Assembly: GCF_027744825.2 (NCBI RefSeq)
Contig: NC_071345.1
Location: forward strand, 9,259,501 to 9,323,500
Length of the DNA stretch: 64,000 bases
Reading direction: 5' to 3'
Source of the DNA: Synchiropus splendidus
Taxonomy: Eukaryota > Chordata > Actinopteri > Syngnathiformes > Callionymidae
In this document: piece by piece, positions 12,351 through 53,080 of the stretch
Layout: every line of letters begins with the position of its first letter
How positions within the stretch are numbered: position 1 is the first letter of the stretch
The notes under the pieces: model-generated
Databases searched by the model: none
The model's input: the letters and a program-made list of their open reading frames with translations, nothing else
Told to the model about the DNA's origin: nothing
Translations under genes and position numbers: made by a program

Positions 12351-15300
12351 AGCTAAAAGCTTTACCAGTGTAGCAGCTCAGTCAGAGGTGGGGGATGATT
12401 TATACGCTTCCTAATGTCAGAGCTTAAATTATTTAAATGGCAGGGAAATGAGAGGAGACTGCATTAACACATGTACCAAGCCTTTACAGGCAGGTGTGAG
12501 CTGCACCATCATCTGTTTGAAGAAGGGAAGTCACATTCGCAGAGCCATTCTGGCTCCTCAACGCAAATCTCCGCCTTTAATTGCCAAAGGAACGAGACAT
12601 TATCCGAGGATACTTCTGCAACAGCCTCTCAGGAGAATCAGGAAGGCAACTTAATATGATGGAAACAAGTGTGACAGACTAAACGGTCTCCGCTATGCGC
12701 ACTGACGCACGCGCTGACCTTCCATGTCAATCTGAAGGGCAGACGGGGCGGCCATTTGTGTTGTGGAGGCCGAACCCGGGGCTGCAGGAATAGTTTGGAA
12801 TCATTAGTCAACATAAAATCCTTGTCAGACAAACTGGAGCAGTCTGGACGCACATAAGAGCGGAATCACTATAAACAATGAGCAATCTGACATACAGGAG
12901 GCGCTGAAGCGCGGTGCGTCTTCACTTAAACCTTCAGCGCAGGAAAAAACGGAAAGAAACCTAAATGAGAAATATATCACGTCGTCTCTGATCGAAGTTT
13001 TTCAAATAAGAGAGTGCAATTGAAAGCATTAACTATTGATGTCAGCTTTGAAGCTGTGAACAAGCAGGGGAAATGGTTATTCATAAATAACAGTGATGCA
13101 ACGGAGAACGTAGAATCGATCAAATCCCATTATGATAAAAAAACATATACTCATAAGGACAAAAAAAAGTCCTGCCGGTTACACACCTGTGCCTCTCAAA
13201 GCCCTTATGTAAGGAAAGTGGAAGGACGGAAATGAACGATTCTATTATGTTATGCTTTTGAAAACTAGGGATATAATGAATTTTCAGCGGAATAATCTGG
13301 CAGCTCAATCCAACATCCACAGATGTGCTGCGGTAGAAATCTGGCAACCGTCTTCCTGCGGTTCCATTTTTGTATTTGTAAAACACATTCTATTATTTCA
13401 CGTTGTTGACTTGAAGCAAAAGTGTTCAGGCCTGCTCTGCATGTTGTCTGATAGCACCATGGCTTCACTCCTCATTCAGACATGCTTTTGACTCACTTCA
13501 CCACCGAAGCAGAATGGTCATTGATGTTTTAGTACGCACAAGCATTCACTCAAACAGACCCCGAGAAACATAATGGATAGCCACACATTGTGGAAAAAAA
13601 CTAGGGATTCTTTTGCCAGTCGACTAGTCGCTGACCCGATGACCTGTACGGGTTGATGAACACAGCAACATGTCTGATTGTAGTGCTGTAAATAGAATAT
13701 AAATACAAAGAAAATGCATGTAAAGCATTGTAAACACTTTGCAAATTGTTAAATACTTGAATTTGAATTCCTGAAAATGTGGTGTGGAAGGTATGTGTCA
13801 TGTGAAATGGTGCCACACTTGCAATGTTGTGGCTCACAATGGTCACGTAGCCTCATCCGTTTCTCCTCTTACAGCGGATTAGATTTCCAATATTTGCTCT
13901 AAGAAGGTGAGTGATGGATTTTGTTGTTGTTGTTGTTGTTGCCATTCTCCGTATCCCCTCTCAGCTACTCAAGTACTGAGTATGAGGAGAAAATCACAAC
14001 AATTTCAGACAAAAATTTGGAAACCACCGCCTCTAAAAAAACGCAAAACCACAATTAAGAGCTTTTCTAAAAGCCTCCATTCACTGCTGAGTGCGAGCAG
14101 CTTGTGCTAGCTCTTACTTTAGATGACAACACTGGTAGAACACAAACACGCCGGAGATTATCTGCACCATTTCCCTTTTTCATTTCTGATTTAACTCCTA
14201 ATGTTCTCGATCGAGCCAGCGAGGGAGTCTCAGCAGGGGGGAGCATCGCGCCAGGAGCCAGCGTCCGCGAGTCACTCAATGTGTTTTGGTCTTTTCGGTT
14301 GCTGGATGATGGATTGCCAGGACCGGGCATGGCTGATTACTTACTGGATTACAAGACATAAACGCACCGAACACGCCTGTCATTTCACAGAAAGAACCGA
14401 CATGTCTCATGGAAATGCTGAAGACAGTGGAAAACTATTATCTCAGCATTATCACTGTACATAATCTTAATTAGTGTTGCGGTAATCTAGTTTGTGATTG
14501 TCACTTAATCGGAGAGTGGATCGTGTCACATCAAGATAACACACTTCCACACACACGACCGAAGGAAAGGCCATGAAATGAGAATGAAACAGGTGCTTTG
14601 ACTGAATAACCAGCAGTGGAAACTGGAGGAGGCATTAAAACAGCTAGAGATGCTTCAGTCACAGCACAACTGCCTCCAATACAAGCAGCACTTGTTTATC
14701 TGGAAGAGATGACTCACCCTGAGCTACCGCTAGCTACAGGAAACCTTTGCGAATGAGTCACCACCTTTATTCTGTAAGTAGCCATCGTGAAAGGAAGGAT
14801 TTATGAAATGTATTTGCTGTGAAAAAGATCGTTTTGACAGCAGTCTTTGCACAAAATGAAATAGCTTCCATGATGTTGATAAGATTTACAAGTGCCCTGA
14901 CAAAGTATGCGCCTCCGTGTATAGTTTATATTAAACAATAAACTCTTGAAATCATTGTGGAGATGGGCTACTACTAGCTGCTAGCTAACTCGCGGCTAAC
15001 CTGGCTAGCATGTTCTGGAAGAGTAGTTTGGGTGACAAAAGGTGTAGAAAATCAAGGGATAGCTACTTACAGGTTGTTTTTAGTGTCCAAACTTGGAATA
15101 ACACAAGTCCACAGTCTGGAATGTACAGAGAAACTTCATGCTTCCCTCTGTTGTGTAGATTAGCATGTTGCCTTCGGGACTGTTTGTAATTAATAGCTTT
15201 CGTTTTAAAATCCTAAATAATATAAAAAATGATTTCAGATGTCTAGAACAATCTACCCGACTAATAGGGTATTTAAATGAGCTAATTAAGGTTTCATAAA

Positions 15301-15362
15301 AAAAAAAAAACAATCTGGTTTTCTACTCAAAATAATAAGTAACAAGTATTTTTTTAATAAAA
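12351..15362. other. intergenic, no gene seen
   Basis: No exon or RNA gene recognised. A short (GTT)n microsatellite lies at 13920-13941. The rest is ordinary non-coding sequence, becoming AT-rich after 15080. Confidence 0.4.
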
Positions 15363-15364
15363 TA

Positions 15365-16073
15365 CAGTGGCACCTCAGTTTTTGAATGTCCCAGACTTCC
15401 GAACGAAAATTTTGAGATATTTTTGCTTCTAATTTCGAACGAAAATCCAGAACTGAAACGCCCCTGAAAAAAGCCGAAAAAAAACATAACGTGTGCGGAC
15501 TGATCAGCTGACCCATAACGCGCTTTGTTATTGTTTATATCTCAGCCTCTGTATGCAGACGTGTCCCATTAGCTACATTTACTGACTGTTTTTTCTTCAT
15601 ATTGAGGTGTAAAACCTTTCCTGTCTCCGCACTGGACCGTGGTAGAGTGTCACAGGGGAGGCGCTCGCTCTCCACACCTCCACTCCAGGGTTTGATGTCC
15701 TGTTGTGGGCTGGAGTTGGGACAGGGATGAGGCGAGTCTGGGACAGAGCGTGACTTGGTTTATGACTTTGTCACAGCCAAACTGCACAGAAGCGCACATT
15801 CAGAGCTGGACACGCACCGGGCACCTCTTCACTTCTGGAGAGACGTCACTCACTCGGCAACCCCTCCCACATGCAGCGGCCACACACATAGAGGAACAGC
15901 GCACCTGCAGCAGACACTCGACATTCACTCCTACAAAAGCCTATTTTAAGGCTTGGAACGCATTATTTCCTTTTCCATGACTTGGAATGGGAAAAATCGA
16001 TTCAGATTTCGAACAATTCGCTTCTCGAACGGCCGTCTGGAACAGATTGTGGACGAGAACTGAGGTACCACTG
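15365..16073 (+). mobile_element. Tigger/pogo-like MITE, copy 2 (complete ends)
   Basis: The element begins CAGTGGCACCTCAGTT and ends AACTGAGGTACCACTG, an inverted repeat of about 16 bp with one mismatch, flanked on both sides by TA (15363-15364 and 16074-16075). It is 709 bp long and lies in the same orientation as the copy at 5414-6006. No transposase is encoded, so it is non-autonomous. The short open frames inside it are not genes. Confidence 0.85.
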
Positions 16074-17940
16074 TATTCCACTTTAATATCACTAATTAAA
16101 AATGTTTTAACTTGAAAACAGTTAGAGGTGAAGGCACACTGTAAGCAAGAATCATCTTCAGCATGTGAATTCACTCATATAATTTGTATATTATAACATC
16201 ACCACATTGAAGTTACAGGTGTTAAAACATTAATTTGAAGCACAATAATAATGATCCTTTAATTTTTTTCTGCCCTTAAAAACAGCATTTTCTCAGGTGA
16301 AGATTATTAGACATATCAATAAAACACAAGTGCACAAGTGAATAGCAGAAGTCACCGAGGAGGTGATGTCACTATGGCGCCTGGAGAAGTGCCCTTTGCA
16401 GTTCTCTGTACCGGCAAAATGTATTCACACTTGCTTGGCTTCATCTTGGAGACAAGCATATGCTTCTGACCGGATCGGGTCGCCCCACAGGCCCGAGAGG
16501 AGAGCGAGAATGGCGGGTGAGGACTACGTTTAATGGATGCGACGCTGTAAAGAGTCAAGAAAATGTTTAAAATATCGCTGTATCAGAAAAAAGGCATTTT
16601 AATGTTAGTGTTATTAATTTCAAAAAACATATTTATGTTGACATTAAACCGTAAATGCATTTTTTAAAGAAGATTTTACTGTAAATTCAAAAAGAAATCG
16701 ATTTTATTCCTGTTTTTTTTTTTCTTTTATTTATCGTCAGATTAAGGTCACAAACAGTTTTAATTCAGTAAATGACATTTTTTTATACAAACCATAATGT
16801 CAATTGATAACAGAGTCATTTTGCCATAAAAATTCCTCTTTAATTCAGACAAATATGTGTTTATTTTCCATGAATAGTCTCTTAGTAAAACAGAAAAACA
16901 GATAGATATATTTGTTTTTTTACATTGAAATGAACTTCTTAATTCAGAGGCGAGTTTCTCTCAAGTGATGCAACAGGCTTTGGCAAACCCTTATTTATTG
17001 AAATTCAACCGCGGTAAATAATTCTTTAATACATTTATGGCCCCGCTAATCTTCGATCCACTCCTGTCTCCAGATACTATCGATGATGGTCTGACAAGAC
17101 TAAAAGACTGAACGATGAAAGATGAACCCTACACAGCAGAGTTGGACGCCCACTTCCTCCCAGTTGTCAAAGTCTGAGGGCTGGGTGAGTATCTGCTACA
17201 TATTTTGTCCACAAGAAGGGGCTACCATGATACAAATACTACAAAATTCCTTGTTGTTGTACAAAAACAAACATTTTTGTAGAAATCCTGTAACAGCCAA
17301 CGAAAAGAATGCGAAGGACACGGTGGAGAAGGCGCTGAACTCAAGAGGTGGGCGACGTCAAAAGTTCTTTACAACAGCAGAACTTTGGCACGAGAAAGGC
17401 GTCACAGAGAAACAAAAGTCAACAAGATGATTCTCAATTTGAAAATGAAAGTGGTTTTTATACATCAGTCTAAAGTCAGCTTGCTTTGAGATGCCCAGAT
17501 TGAAGCCACTGAGGGGAGAGACATATGGGGTCACACACATGGAGGAAAGACAAAAGGGTATTGACATCAACAGAAAAACTACATAGGGTGTTACTGTCAC
17601 GATATTTTCCCTCCGTCAAAGGGTGTGTGTACATTTTGTAAAGTCCGTGTTCATTCATACTTTGTCCCAGGCCTGCTTCAAACTAACATGAATCGTCCTC
17701 TAATCCAGTCTTTCCTTAGAAGTGAAGTCACAGTGAGGTGACACTGCTCAGGCAACTATATTTCCACAGGAAACATCTGTCTACGTAAGCAAGTGGGTTC
17801 AATAGGAATCCTGTTTTGACGGCCAACCTCAGCCGGCGCTGAAGGTGGCGATGTTTTTCACCCGTTTCTCCCCCCCGTGTGGTTTATACTTAGGGGTATT
17901 ATTGTTTTTTTTTTTTTTTTTGTCAGGGTGCGTTCAGAGT
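16074..17940 (-). other. grik2 3' UTR and downstream flank
   Basis: No gene is seen on either strand. The sequence just below the stop codon should be 3' UTR. It includes a run of about 17 T on the plus strand at 17905-17921 (A-run in the transcript). Below roughly 16950 the DNA is AT-rich. The true 3' end is not determined. Confidence 0.5.
16994..17030 (-). promoter_or_regulatory. candidate polyadenylation signals of grik2
   Basis: On the minus strand an ATTAAA lies at 17025-17030 and an AATAAA at 16994-16999, about 0.91-0.95 kb downstream of the stop codon. They are the first such hexamers I found after the stop. Whether either is used cannot be told from sequence; AT-rich DNA below 16950 contains more candidates. 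Confidence 0.3.
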
Positions 17941-46136
<28,196 letters not shown>

Positions 46137-46816
46137 CTGCAACACACAGAGGCAACCGCGTCAAGCGACAGGCCACATTTTCAAGTCGATATTCGGGGTA
46201 ACAGTCTGACAGTGACAAACAGAGTTTATGTCAAAGGAGGTCGCAATCGTCTCAAGTTCACTGGTCGAGTGCGGGAGGACCATCTCAGCCTTCCCTTCAC
46301 TCTGTTGAATCGGAATTGTTTTGAGCCTTTACGCACTGTGCATCATGAGCCAGAAGCTTTTAGCATCAAAAAATGCTCGCTTATGCAAATACTTATATTG
46401 ATAAAGCAATACAGTACAAATCATTAAGCAAATTAGGTCAATATTAATATATTCCGGTGTGGTCACAATGCATCAGCAAATACGTGTGGATGGACTCATA
46501 CAGAATATTATCTTAACCAACATCAATGGAAGAGAAGGTGGTTGAACTGTTGAGCTCAGACAGGAAGCCATCACTCAAAAAAATGTCAAAAATATTTTGT
46601 TAATTGTATCATCTACTTTTAGTGACGTTAAATTTTATATTTTTTGGAAAACAGTAGCACATGGTTATAATTACTATTTGCCAGCAGAATTTGAATTCAC
46701 ACAATTCGGACCTTATGTTAGCAGCTAATGCTAACAGAATCACTAGAAAACCAGATGGCCAAAAATCCACCCCTCGCCATCAGTGTTTGGCTTTTAGTTG
46801 CAACCTGTCAATCAAA

Positions 46817-47095
46817 CAAGTAACATCCGATTTACGACCGGGATTGGTTCCAACCAACCGGTCGTAAGTCAGATTGGACATAAGTCGAATGCCATTCAAA
46901 ATAGCCGACGCGAGGGTTATAGGTGCTACTGTAGTGGTAGATTGCTGTGCTGCCGTAACTGTCGTACACGTTGCTGGGCTGCTACGTGCTGCGGTGCTAG
47001 ACGTTGAATAAAAAACAATAAGCATCTGCTGGCTGTGGTCGTAAGTATGGGTGGAAGTAAGTAAGTCGAGCAGGTCGTAAGTCGGATGTTACTTG
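46817..47095. mobile_element. MITE with about 23-bp terminal inverted repeats
   Basis: The left end CAAGTAACATCCGATTTACG and the right end, which reverse-complements to CAAGTAACATCCGACTTACG, form a nearly perfect inverted repeat around 230 bp of interior without a transposase. Inside, TACGACC and GTCGTAAGT motifs recur, suggesting sub-terminal repeats. No convincing target duplication was found, so the superfamily is open. Confidence 0.75.
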
Positions 47096-47099
47096 TGAG

Positions 47100-47119
47100 T
47101 ATATATATATATATATATG
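47100..47119. repeat. (TA)n microsatellite
   Basis: Ten TA units immediately beyond the right end of the MITE at 46817-47095. Confidence 0.85.
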
Positions 47120-48461
47120 TTTGAATTTTATATATATTTTTTTATGAATTCACCAAACTAAATGCATTAACGTTCTAGTGTTTAGCTGTGGTGCTAATGG
47201 CTACGATGGAAAAAAAAAAAAAAGAAAAAAGAAAAACATTTAAAATCTTAAAAATACAGATGTACATTGAAGTGTGTGAAGCAAAGGAAATCATTTGTTT
47301 AGTTTGTTTGACAGCATGTTAAGTGTATACTTAACACGGCAGCTACAAGAGAGGTCTTGAAATGCAACCATCATGTTTAGGAATTTGGGAATATTACTAT
47401 GACCACTGACGTTTGCAACATTCAGACATCTTTGTTTAATCAGGACATGAATTAGGACTTTCAACACCAACCGCCTCCATAACTCTTGCTCTGTCGCAGC
47501 TTGTTAGTCGCAGAGCGGCGAGCGAGCGAACCGAAAACCTCGGCCGGGGGTAAATCTCAGCGTCGGCTAATGACTCCTGATGGGCGTGACTGTTCCCCGG
47601 AGAGGAGGGAACCCACAGCAGGCACCAGCGCAGACGGGACAACTCCGACAGCAAGACTCCATCTGACTGCATAATTCAAGATACACCCGCAGATGATGGC
47701 CGCCTCGTATAACCCCGGTTATATATCTACCAGGAGCGGGGGCGCTGGCCACTGAAATCTCCCGACAGATACATCTTCAGCTCTGAACTACTTTCACGCC
47801 GCCTGTCTCTGCGATTTAAAGAGGCGATTTACCCAGGTCAACACCACGCAGCTCAGTTCAGATGCTCGTCTCTGGCTCGGCTCCGGATGAGAAACAACGC
47901 CATGATCTCATTTGACAAGTCCAGAATGATCCAACCGCAGGACAGTGTGACAGATTACACAGAGCACGCGTGGTGGATGTGGCCACGGAGAAAATGATAT
48001 TAACAATCATATCTTTATTTATCCTACTTCCCTCAGAAGTGTGCGGGAGGTGGCATGTGTTTCGGTTCTTTAAATGACAATAAAATACTTTGCTATTATA
48101 TTGCTGCAGTATGTTTCTTTTGTCAGGTTTTCTACTCCACACTTTCTCACTTGTGCACCGCATGTAGCAATATAAGAACATTTCAGGGGATTACACCCGA
48201 CCCACCGCAACAAGGGACAGTTTCAAGATTTAAAGCCGCAATTTGAGGAACTTTTTTTAAAGACCTGAAAGGGGGGAGCTGTGTGTGAGCGTGTGTGTCC
48301 TGTGGGTCCCTGAATCCTTGTGCTTTTAGAAGTGCTGGTGTCAAAGGAAGCTGCAGAACAGAGGAAGGGAGAGTCAGCTCGCTGCCCTTTCATCCCGCCT
48401 GACTCTTGGGGAAGAGAAACAGCTTCTGTCGGCTCCTATCTGCTCGCTCAGAGCAGGAAGT

Positions 48462-48498
48462 GTGTGTGTGCGCGCGTGTGTGTGTGTGTGCGCGCGTC
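48462..48498. repeat. (GT)n/(CG)n microsatellite
   Basis: Alternating purine-pyrimidine run of GTGTGTG and GCGCGC blocks. Confidence 0.9.
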
Positions 48499-49651
48499 TC
48501 CATCGGCTGATTAGGGAGAATTTGCCTTTCGGTTCATCCATTCTTTGAGCAGTCGAGTCAATACTCAAATGCTTAATTGAAGTGCTTAAAGCAGCAGGTT
48601 CATTATTTAATTCACTAAACATTCAGATACAAACTTGATTTGAATCTTTCCCTCACCTCACATTTTTTACTGTACTAAATGATTAAATATTAATTCCATT
48701 ACACCCTAAAATAACTGAGGAATATTTTGTCGTTGCAGCCCAGGAGATTTAATATGATGTAAAATACAAATTATTTCCCCAAAAAAAAGAGAATAAAAAA
48801 TCTGAATTCAAGGTCATGTCATTTTGACACTGTTTTATAAATATGTGGAGCAGACTTTACGAAAAACAAACTTACGAATGTCTATTTTTAGGACTAAAAC
48901 AACAAATATGTGATGAGCCTGGAAGAGTTTCCTGCGTGGTGTAACTGCATTAGCCTCCAGCTAAGTGCCACTGTGCTGATCCTCATCCCTGCGGCATCAC
49001 AAAGCCAATTAGATGCATAAAATTGTGATGAAACCTTCCTGCCGTCTCAGGATAATCTGAGTGACTACCAAGAGCCACACGCAACTCACTGGGTCGGCCC
49101 TCTTCCAAGTCCAGGACCGAGACAAAATCCACATCCAGCCCGGACGCACCTTGCATGGCAGGCCCGGCCACATGATGTAATGCATTCCATGTGTGATAGA
49201 TGGCCGCTCAGCCAGATGAGCTAGCTCCAGAGGAGGCTCAGTCTCCTGGCACATCACATGCTGACGTCAGATCTGCTGGCAGCTGAGGCGCTCTTGCCTC
49301 AGCGTGCAGTTAATATGACAGGAGAAAGTTTTCTCTACTGAGGAAGAAAAAGGTTCAGAGGAAAGAGACCTCTTCTTTTTCAGAAATCTTTCCACCCAAA
49401 CTTGGGATCGATTGAGCAGAACGAAGTCTGACAGTGCAGCGAAGACGAAGAGAAAATGGAACGGCGACGGCTCACAGCCACGTAAGATAAAAAGTCCAAT
49501 TTAAGATCCGGGTCAAACATTCATTTGGAAACTCGTTAGCTCCAAGTACGCAACATTACACACGTGCTGCAACTGACTATTATCTAGATTTATCTTCCTG
49601 GCCAGTAGCACTTGATCGCAAACCACGGCTGAAACACTGCCTCGAGAGAAG

Positions 49652-50400
49652 TGACGAGAGGTCAAGAAGAGAGTGCAGGCAGGGTGGAAATGCTGTGCCT
49701 CAGGGGAGCAACGTGAATGAAACCAAGAATTATCGGAAGAAGAAGCCAGTGTCTGGATGTACAGCTTTGAGAGTCAGGAGTCAGAGGTGAAGACACAAGA
49801 AAGGACAAGATCAGAAATGAGTGCCTTAGAGGGCTGGGTATCACCAGGTCCCTCACGATACGATACTGTCATGATAATATCATGCTACATGAATGACAAC
49901 CAAGAAAACAAAATATACCTTTCACAGGTATAGTTTATATTTTTTACACTTAGGTGTATGAGCCACAACTTGATTAGCAAGTGGCTAACTGCTCCTCTAT
50001 GCTAACAATGCCTCGAAAGAAATGGATAGAGATAACAAGAGGTCAAGAACAAAATGTGGGCGGGGTGGAAGTAGTGTTCTTCAGGGGAGCAGTGTGAATG
50101 AGAAGCAAGCATTATCGGAAACAAATAGTCACTGTCAGGATGTACGGTTTGGAGACTCAAGAGTCAGAGTTAGACGAGTCAGAGATGGTGACACCAAGGT
50201 TGTCACTGGCAGTGAATAGACAGGACAAGATACGATACTGTCATGACATTTTGCTCGTGATAATGATAATATCATGATACATGAATAACAACCATGAAAA
50301 AGAAAATATACTATTCACAACAGTGGCTGTTGCTTGAGCTGCGACTTGACTAGCAAGAGGCTAACTGCTCCATGGCGCTAACACTGCTGATACCAGGTTC
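49652..50400. repeat. diverged direct duplication of a roughly 380-bp unit
   Basis: Unit 1 starts near 49652 (GAGAGGTCAAGAA) and unit 2 near 50034 (CAAGAGGTCAAGAAC). Matching blocks in the same order include CAGGGGAGCA, GAATTATCGGAA/GCATTATCGGAA, GATACGATACTGTCATGA, ATAATATCATG, and AGCAAGTGGCTAACTGCTCC/AGCAAGAGGCTAACTGCTCC. Divergence and indels are substantial. Confidence 0.8.
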
Positions 50401-50655
50401 AACGCCTTATTTGCGAATCATCCACCACTCTATTCTTTTCCCCCACTTCTAAAAGGTAAGCTACCACCGCATTAGCCCTTTGCAGATGTATCGGCGCCAC
50501 CACGTGGCATCTTTAAGAACAGCAGCAGGCTGTTGTGCAAGAACGGCCGTATGCTTATTGTTTCTATATCGGTACTTGGCGCCTGTGCATCGGTCATGTA
50601 GGGCGGGCCAAAATATCGTGAGATATCATAGTATCGGTATTTTGGCACACCCTTG
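49831..50655. mobile_element. possible non-autonomous DNA transposon, ends only
   Basis: The left sequence GGGCTGGGTATCACCAGGTC and the right end, which reverse-complements to CAAGGGTGTGCCAAAATACC, resemble the ends of common fish elements with CACGATA/TATCG sub-terminal motifs. The inverted repeat is imperfect and no target duplication was confirmed. It overlaps the 380-bp duplication. Confidence 0.4.
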
Positions 50656-51937
50656 AGAGGGACAGCTCAAATTTGGAGATGAAGTTAGGGAGGCTGGATG
50701 ATTTGGACTTTTTGGAGATGAAGAAGATGAAGGTGAGTTTGATGAGGAAGGAGGGTAGGTGTGACAAGAAGATGACCGAGGAGGTCCCAAGTCTCCTCTC
50801 GCTGTGCTGCTTCCTAGTTCTCCCTCCCACCAGCTGGGGGCGGTATGTGCCTAACTGGACTGACTCTTTGTACAAAAATGTCAATTTTTAGATATCGATA
50901 CCTATTCCCTACAAGGTATGCGTTTCACCACCGGATGGCGCATTCTCTACTTCACTTTTTCAGATTGCCCTTTGAGCACTGAGCAGCCACTCGGGTTTGG
51001 GTTTCAATGCAGCCTCTCTTTCGAACTCCCACTAGAAACAAGGATCCACGTCCACCATGTCACAGCGGTTGACGTTCAAGGGCCCATTTAATAAAATAAC
51101 AAAACAATACGAGCGACTCCGAGTTACCATGGCAACATTGTGTAAGTAATGACTTTGTGCGATATGTTCTGATCCCCGGAAAGGCTTTTGAATGGTGGAT
51201 AACATTTCACCCGTGCTTGCCTCCGACTCCACAAACAATCCTGGAAATCTCTAATAAATATTTTAACTCTTGATCGCACACAATCTGGCTGAAATTATTT
51301 ATATACTATTTATCCTGTGCGCCGTCGCAGCAGAAGGATTCCTGAAAATCCCTCAGTGATGGGAACAAAGGGAGGCTGGCGTCAAGTGGAATGGGGGATG
51401 ATCAAGGGCGGAAAAAGACATGAAATGATGGCTTACAGCTCGGGCAGATTGCATTCAATTTAAAAACAATCCGAGAGAGACGTCGGCGAGCACGAGTCCT
51501 GTGGGGCGTTTTAAGTGCTTTAAGTGAAACCAATCTGCAACCCAAGAGTCCGACAGACAGAGATGGGAACGGGATTCGGGCTGGATCTCCTCTACCTTTT
51601 CTGTCTTCTCTTTCACTTCCGCAATCCTCTTGTACTGCGTTGAGATACACAGTTGACACTGGTGTCATCGTTGTAAAAGCCTCAAGTGACTGTTTACTCA
51701 CAGAGACACCATTTTAATACCACCACAGAGACATCAAAATGCACTCGTCGTGTGCAACGTTTATCACGCGGGATTGCTTGTGCATCTAGTGGAGCCTTCC
51801 TAATGGAGGCTCCACAACATTCACGAAAAATTCACGAGCGTAAATTGCACCTTGCGACTGTCCTTGTGTATGAATTTCAAAAAGTAAATCAACAGTAAAG
51901 TGACTTTCTGAATTCTAGCAGACACATTTTTCACCAT

Positions 51938-52155
51938 TGCAATAACCTCACAAGAGGAAGGTCATGGGTTCAAATCCAGTTTGTCCTCTCTGGAGTTGGG
52001 TAGTTCTCCACCGCCTATATCGGTGTCCTCCAGGCACTCCAGTTTCCTCCCACACTCCAGAGAGACACAGAGGTTAAGTGATGACTGTATATTGTCCACA
52101 TGTCCAGTGATGGAGAGGTGATCACCCCATGTTGCTGAGCTTCCTGTGATGCCAT
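51938..52155 (+). mobile_element. tRNA-derived SINE
   Basis: It contains a tRNA-like head with the B-box GGGTTCAAATCC (51966-51977), then GGTGTCCTCCAGGCACTCCA, GTTTCCTCCCACACTCCAGA, AGAGGTTAAGTGATGACTGT, ATTGTCCACATGTCCAGTGA and TGGAGAGGTGATC. The order matches the fish SINE body. The 3' tail is degraded. Confidence 0.75.
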
Positions 52156-52563
52156 TAAAGGAACAAGTGCTAGAAATTGGTTTTGAAGACAAGTTCTTTT
52201 CGTCGACCATCAATGTGTCTGCCACAGTCGAGGTAGTCTTTCTTATGGCAGTCGATATCTTTTATTTCACTGCGACAGTTTTATTTCTCCTGCTGATTTT
52301 GTTTGAAACCTGTAACGTATTTTTAATATTATTTAAATTTTTTTTCTCACAATAATATAAATCATGATAACTTTTAATTTGTCCTCCATCGCCAAATTGC
52401 TGATTTTATGACATACAGCATTTTATCACGATGTCTGCCTTTTTTTTGTTATTTATTTTTTGCTGTTTTCATTCAGGATTCAAATATTTTGGATTTAGTT
52501 TTATTTAATTTTCACCATCAACGTCATCAGAAAACGTTCATGCTTTTCAGCTATGGAACATCA

Positions 52564-53080
52564 CAGGGGGCCAAAGTGTGGCCTTGGGCCACATGCGACC
52601 CTTCGTCTCTATTCATTTGGTCCTCTTGAGATTGAAGTTAAACTTCAAGTACGATTTAGATTCCAAATATAAATCCTTACTTTAACTTTTTTTTTTAAAA
52701 TTCTTCTTACTTTCCTTTTTCTACATGAATTTGGTTTGTTTTTTAACAAAAACGGTATTTTTTACTGTTCTCCTTGCGTCTCCTTCTTGGTGTCTTTGCT
52801 GAAGTTGTTGTCTGTACGATGTGGGATTGAAATTAATAATCATTGATAAATAATATACATTGCAAACAAAACCTTGTCATGAACTGCATTTTAAAATGCT
52901 GATATGCTTCAACCAGAATTCTGGTTAGTGAAGATATTCACCATTAAAAGAGGGTTTCCATTACTTATGATTTATATTGAAAAAATAAAATAATATAAAA
53001 GTAATATATATTATTGATTATTCTTTATTATCAATTAATTCTATTTTAATAGACATCACTAATTCAACTGCCCACCCCTG
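52564..53080. mobile_element. probable hAT-type element, ends only
   Basis: The left sequence CAGGGGGCCAAAGTGTGGCC with TGGGCCACATGCGACCC and the right end TTCAACTGCCCACCCCTG, which reverse-complements to CAGGGGTGGGCAGTTGAA, look like a hAT pair. No clean 8-bp target duplication was seen, so pairing of the two ends is inference. The interior is AT-rich without a transposase. Confidence 0.5.
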
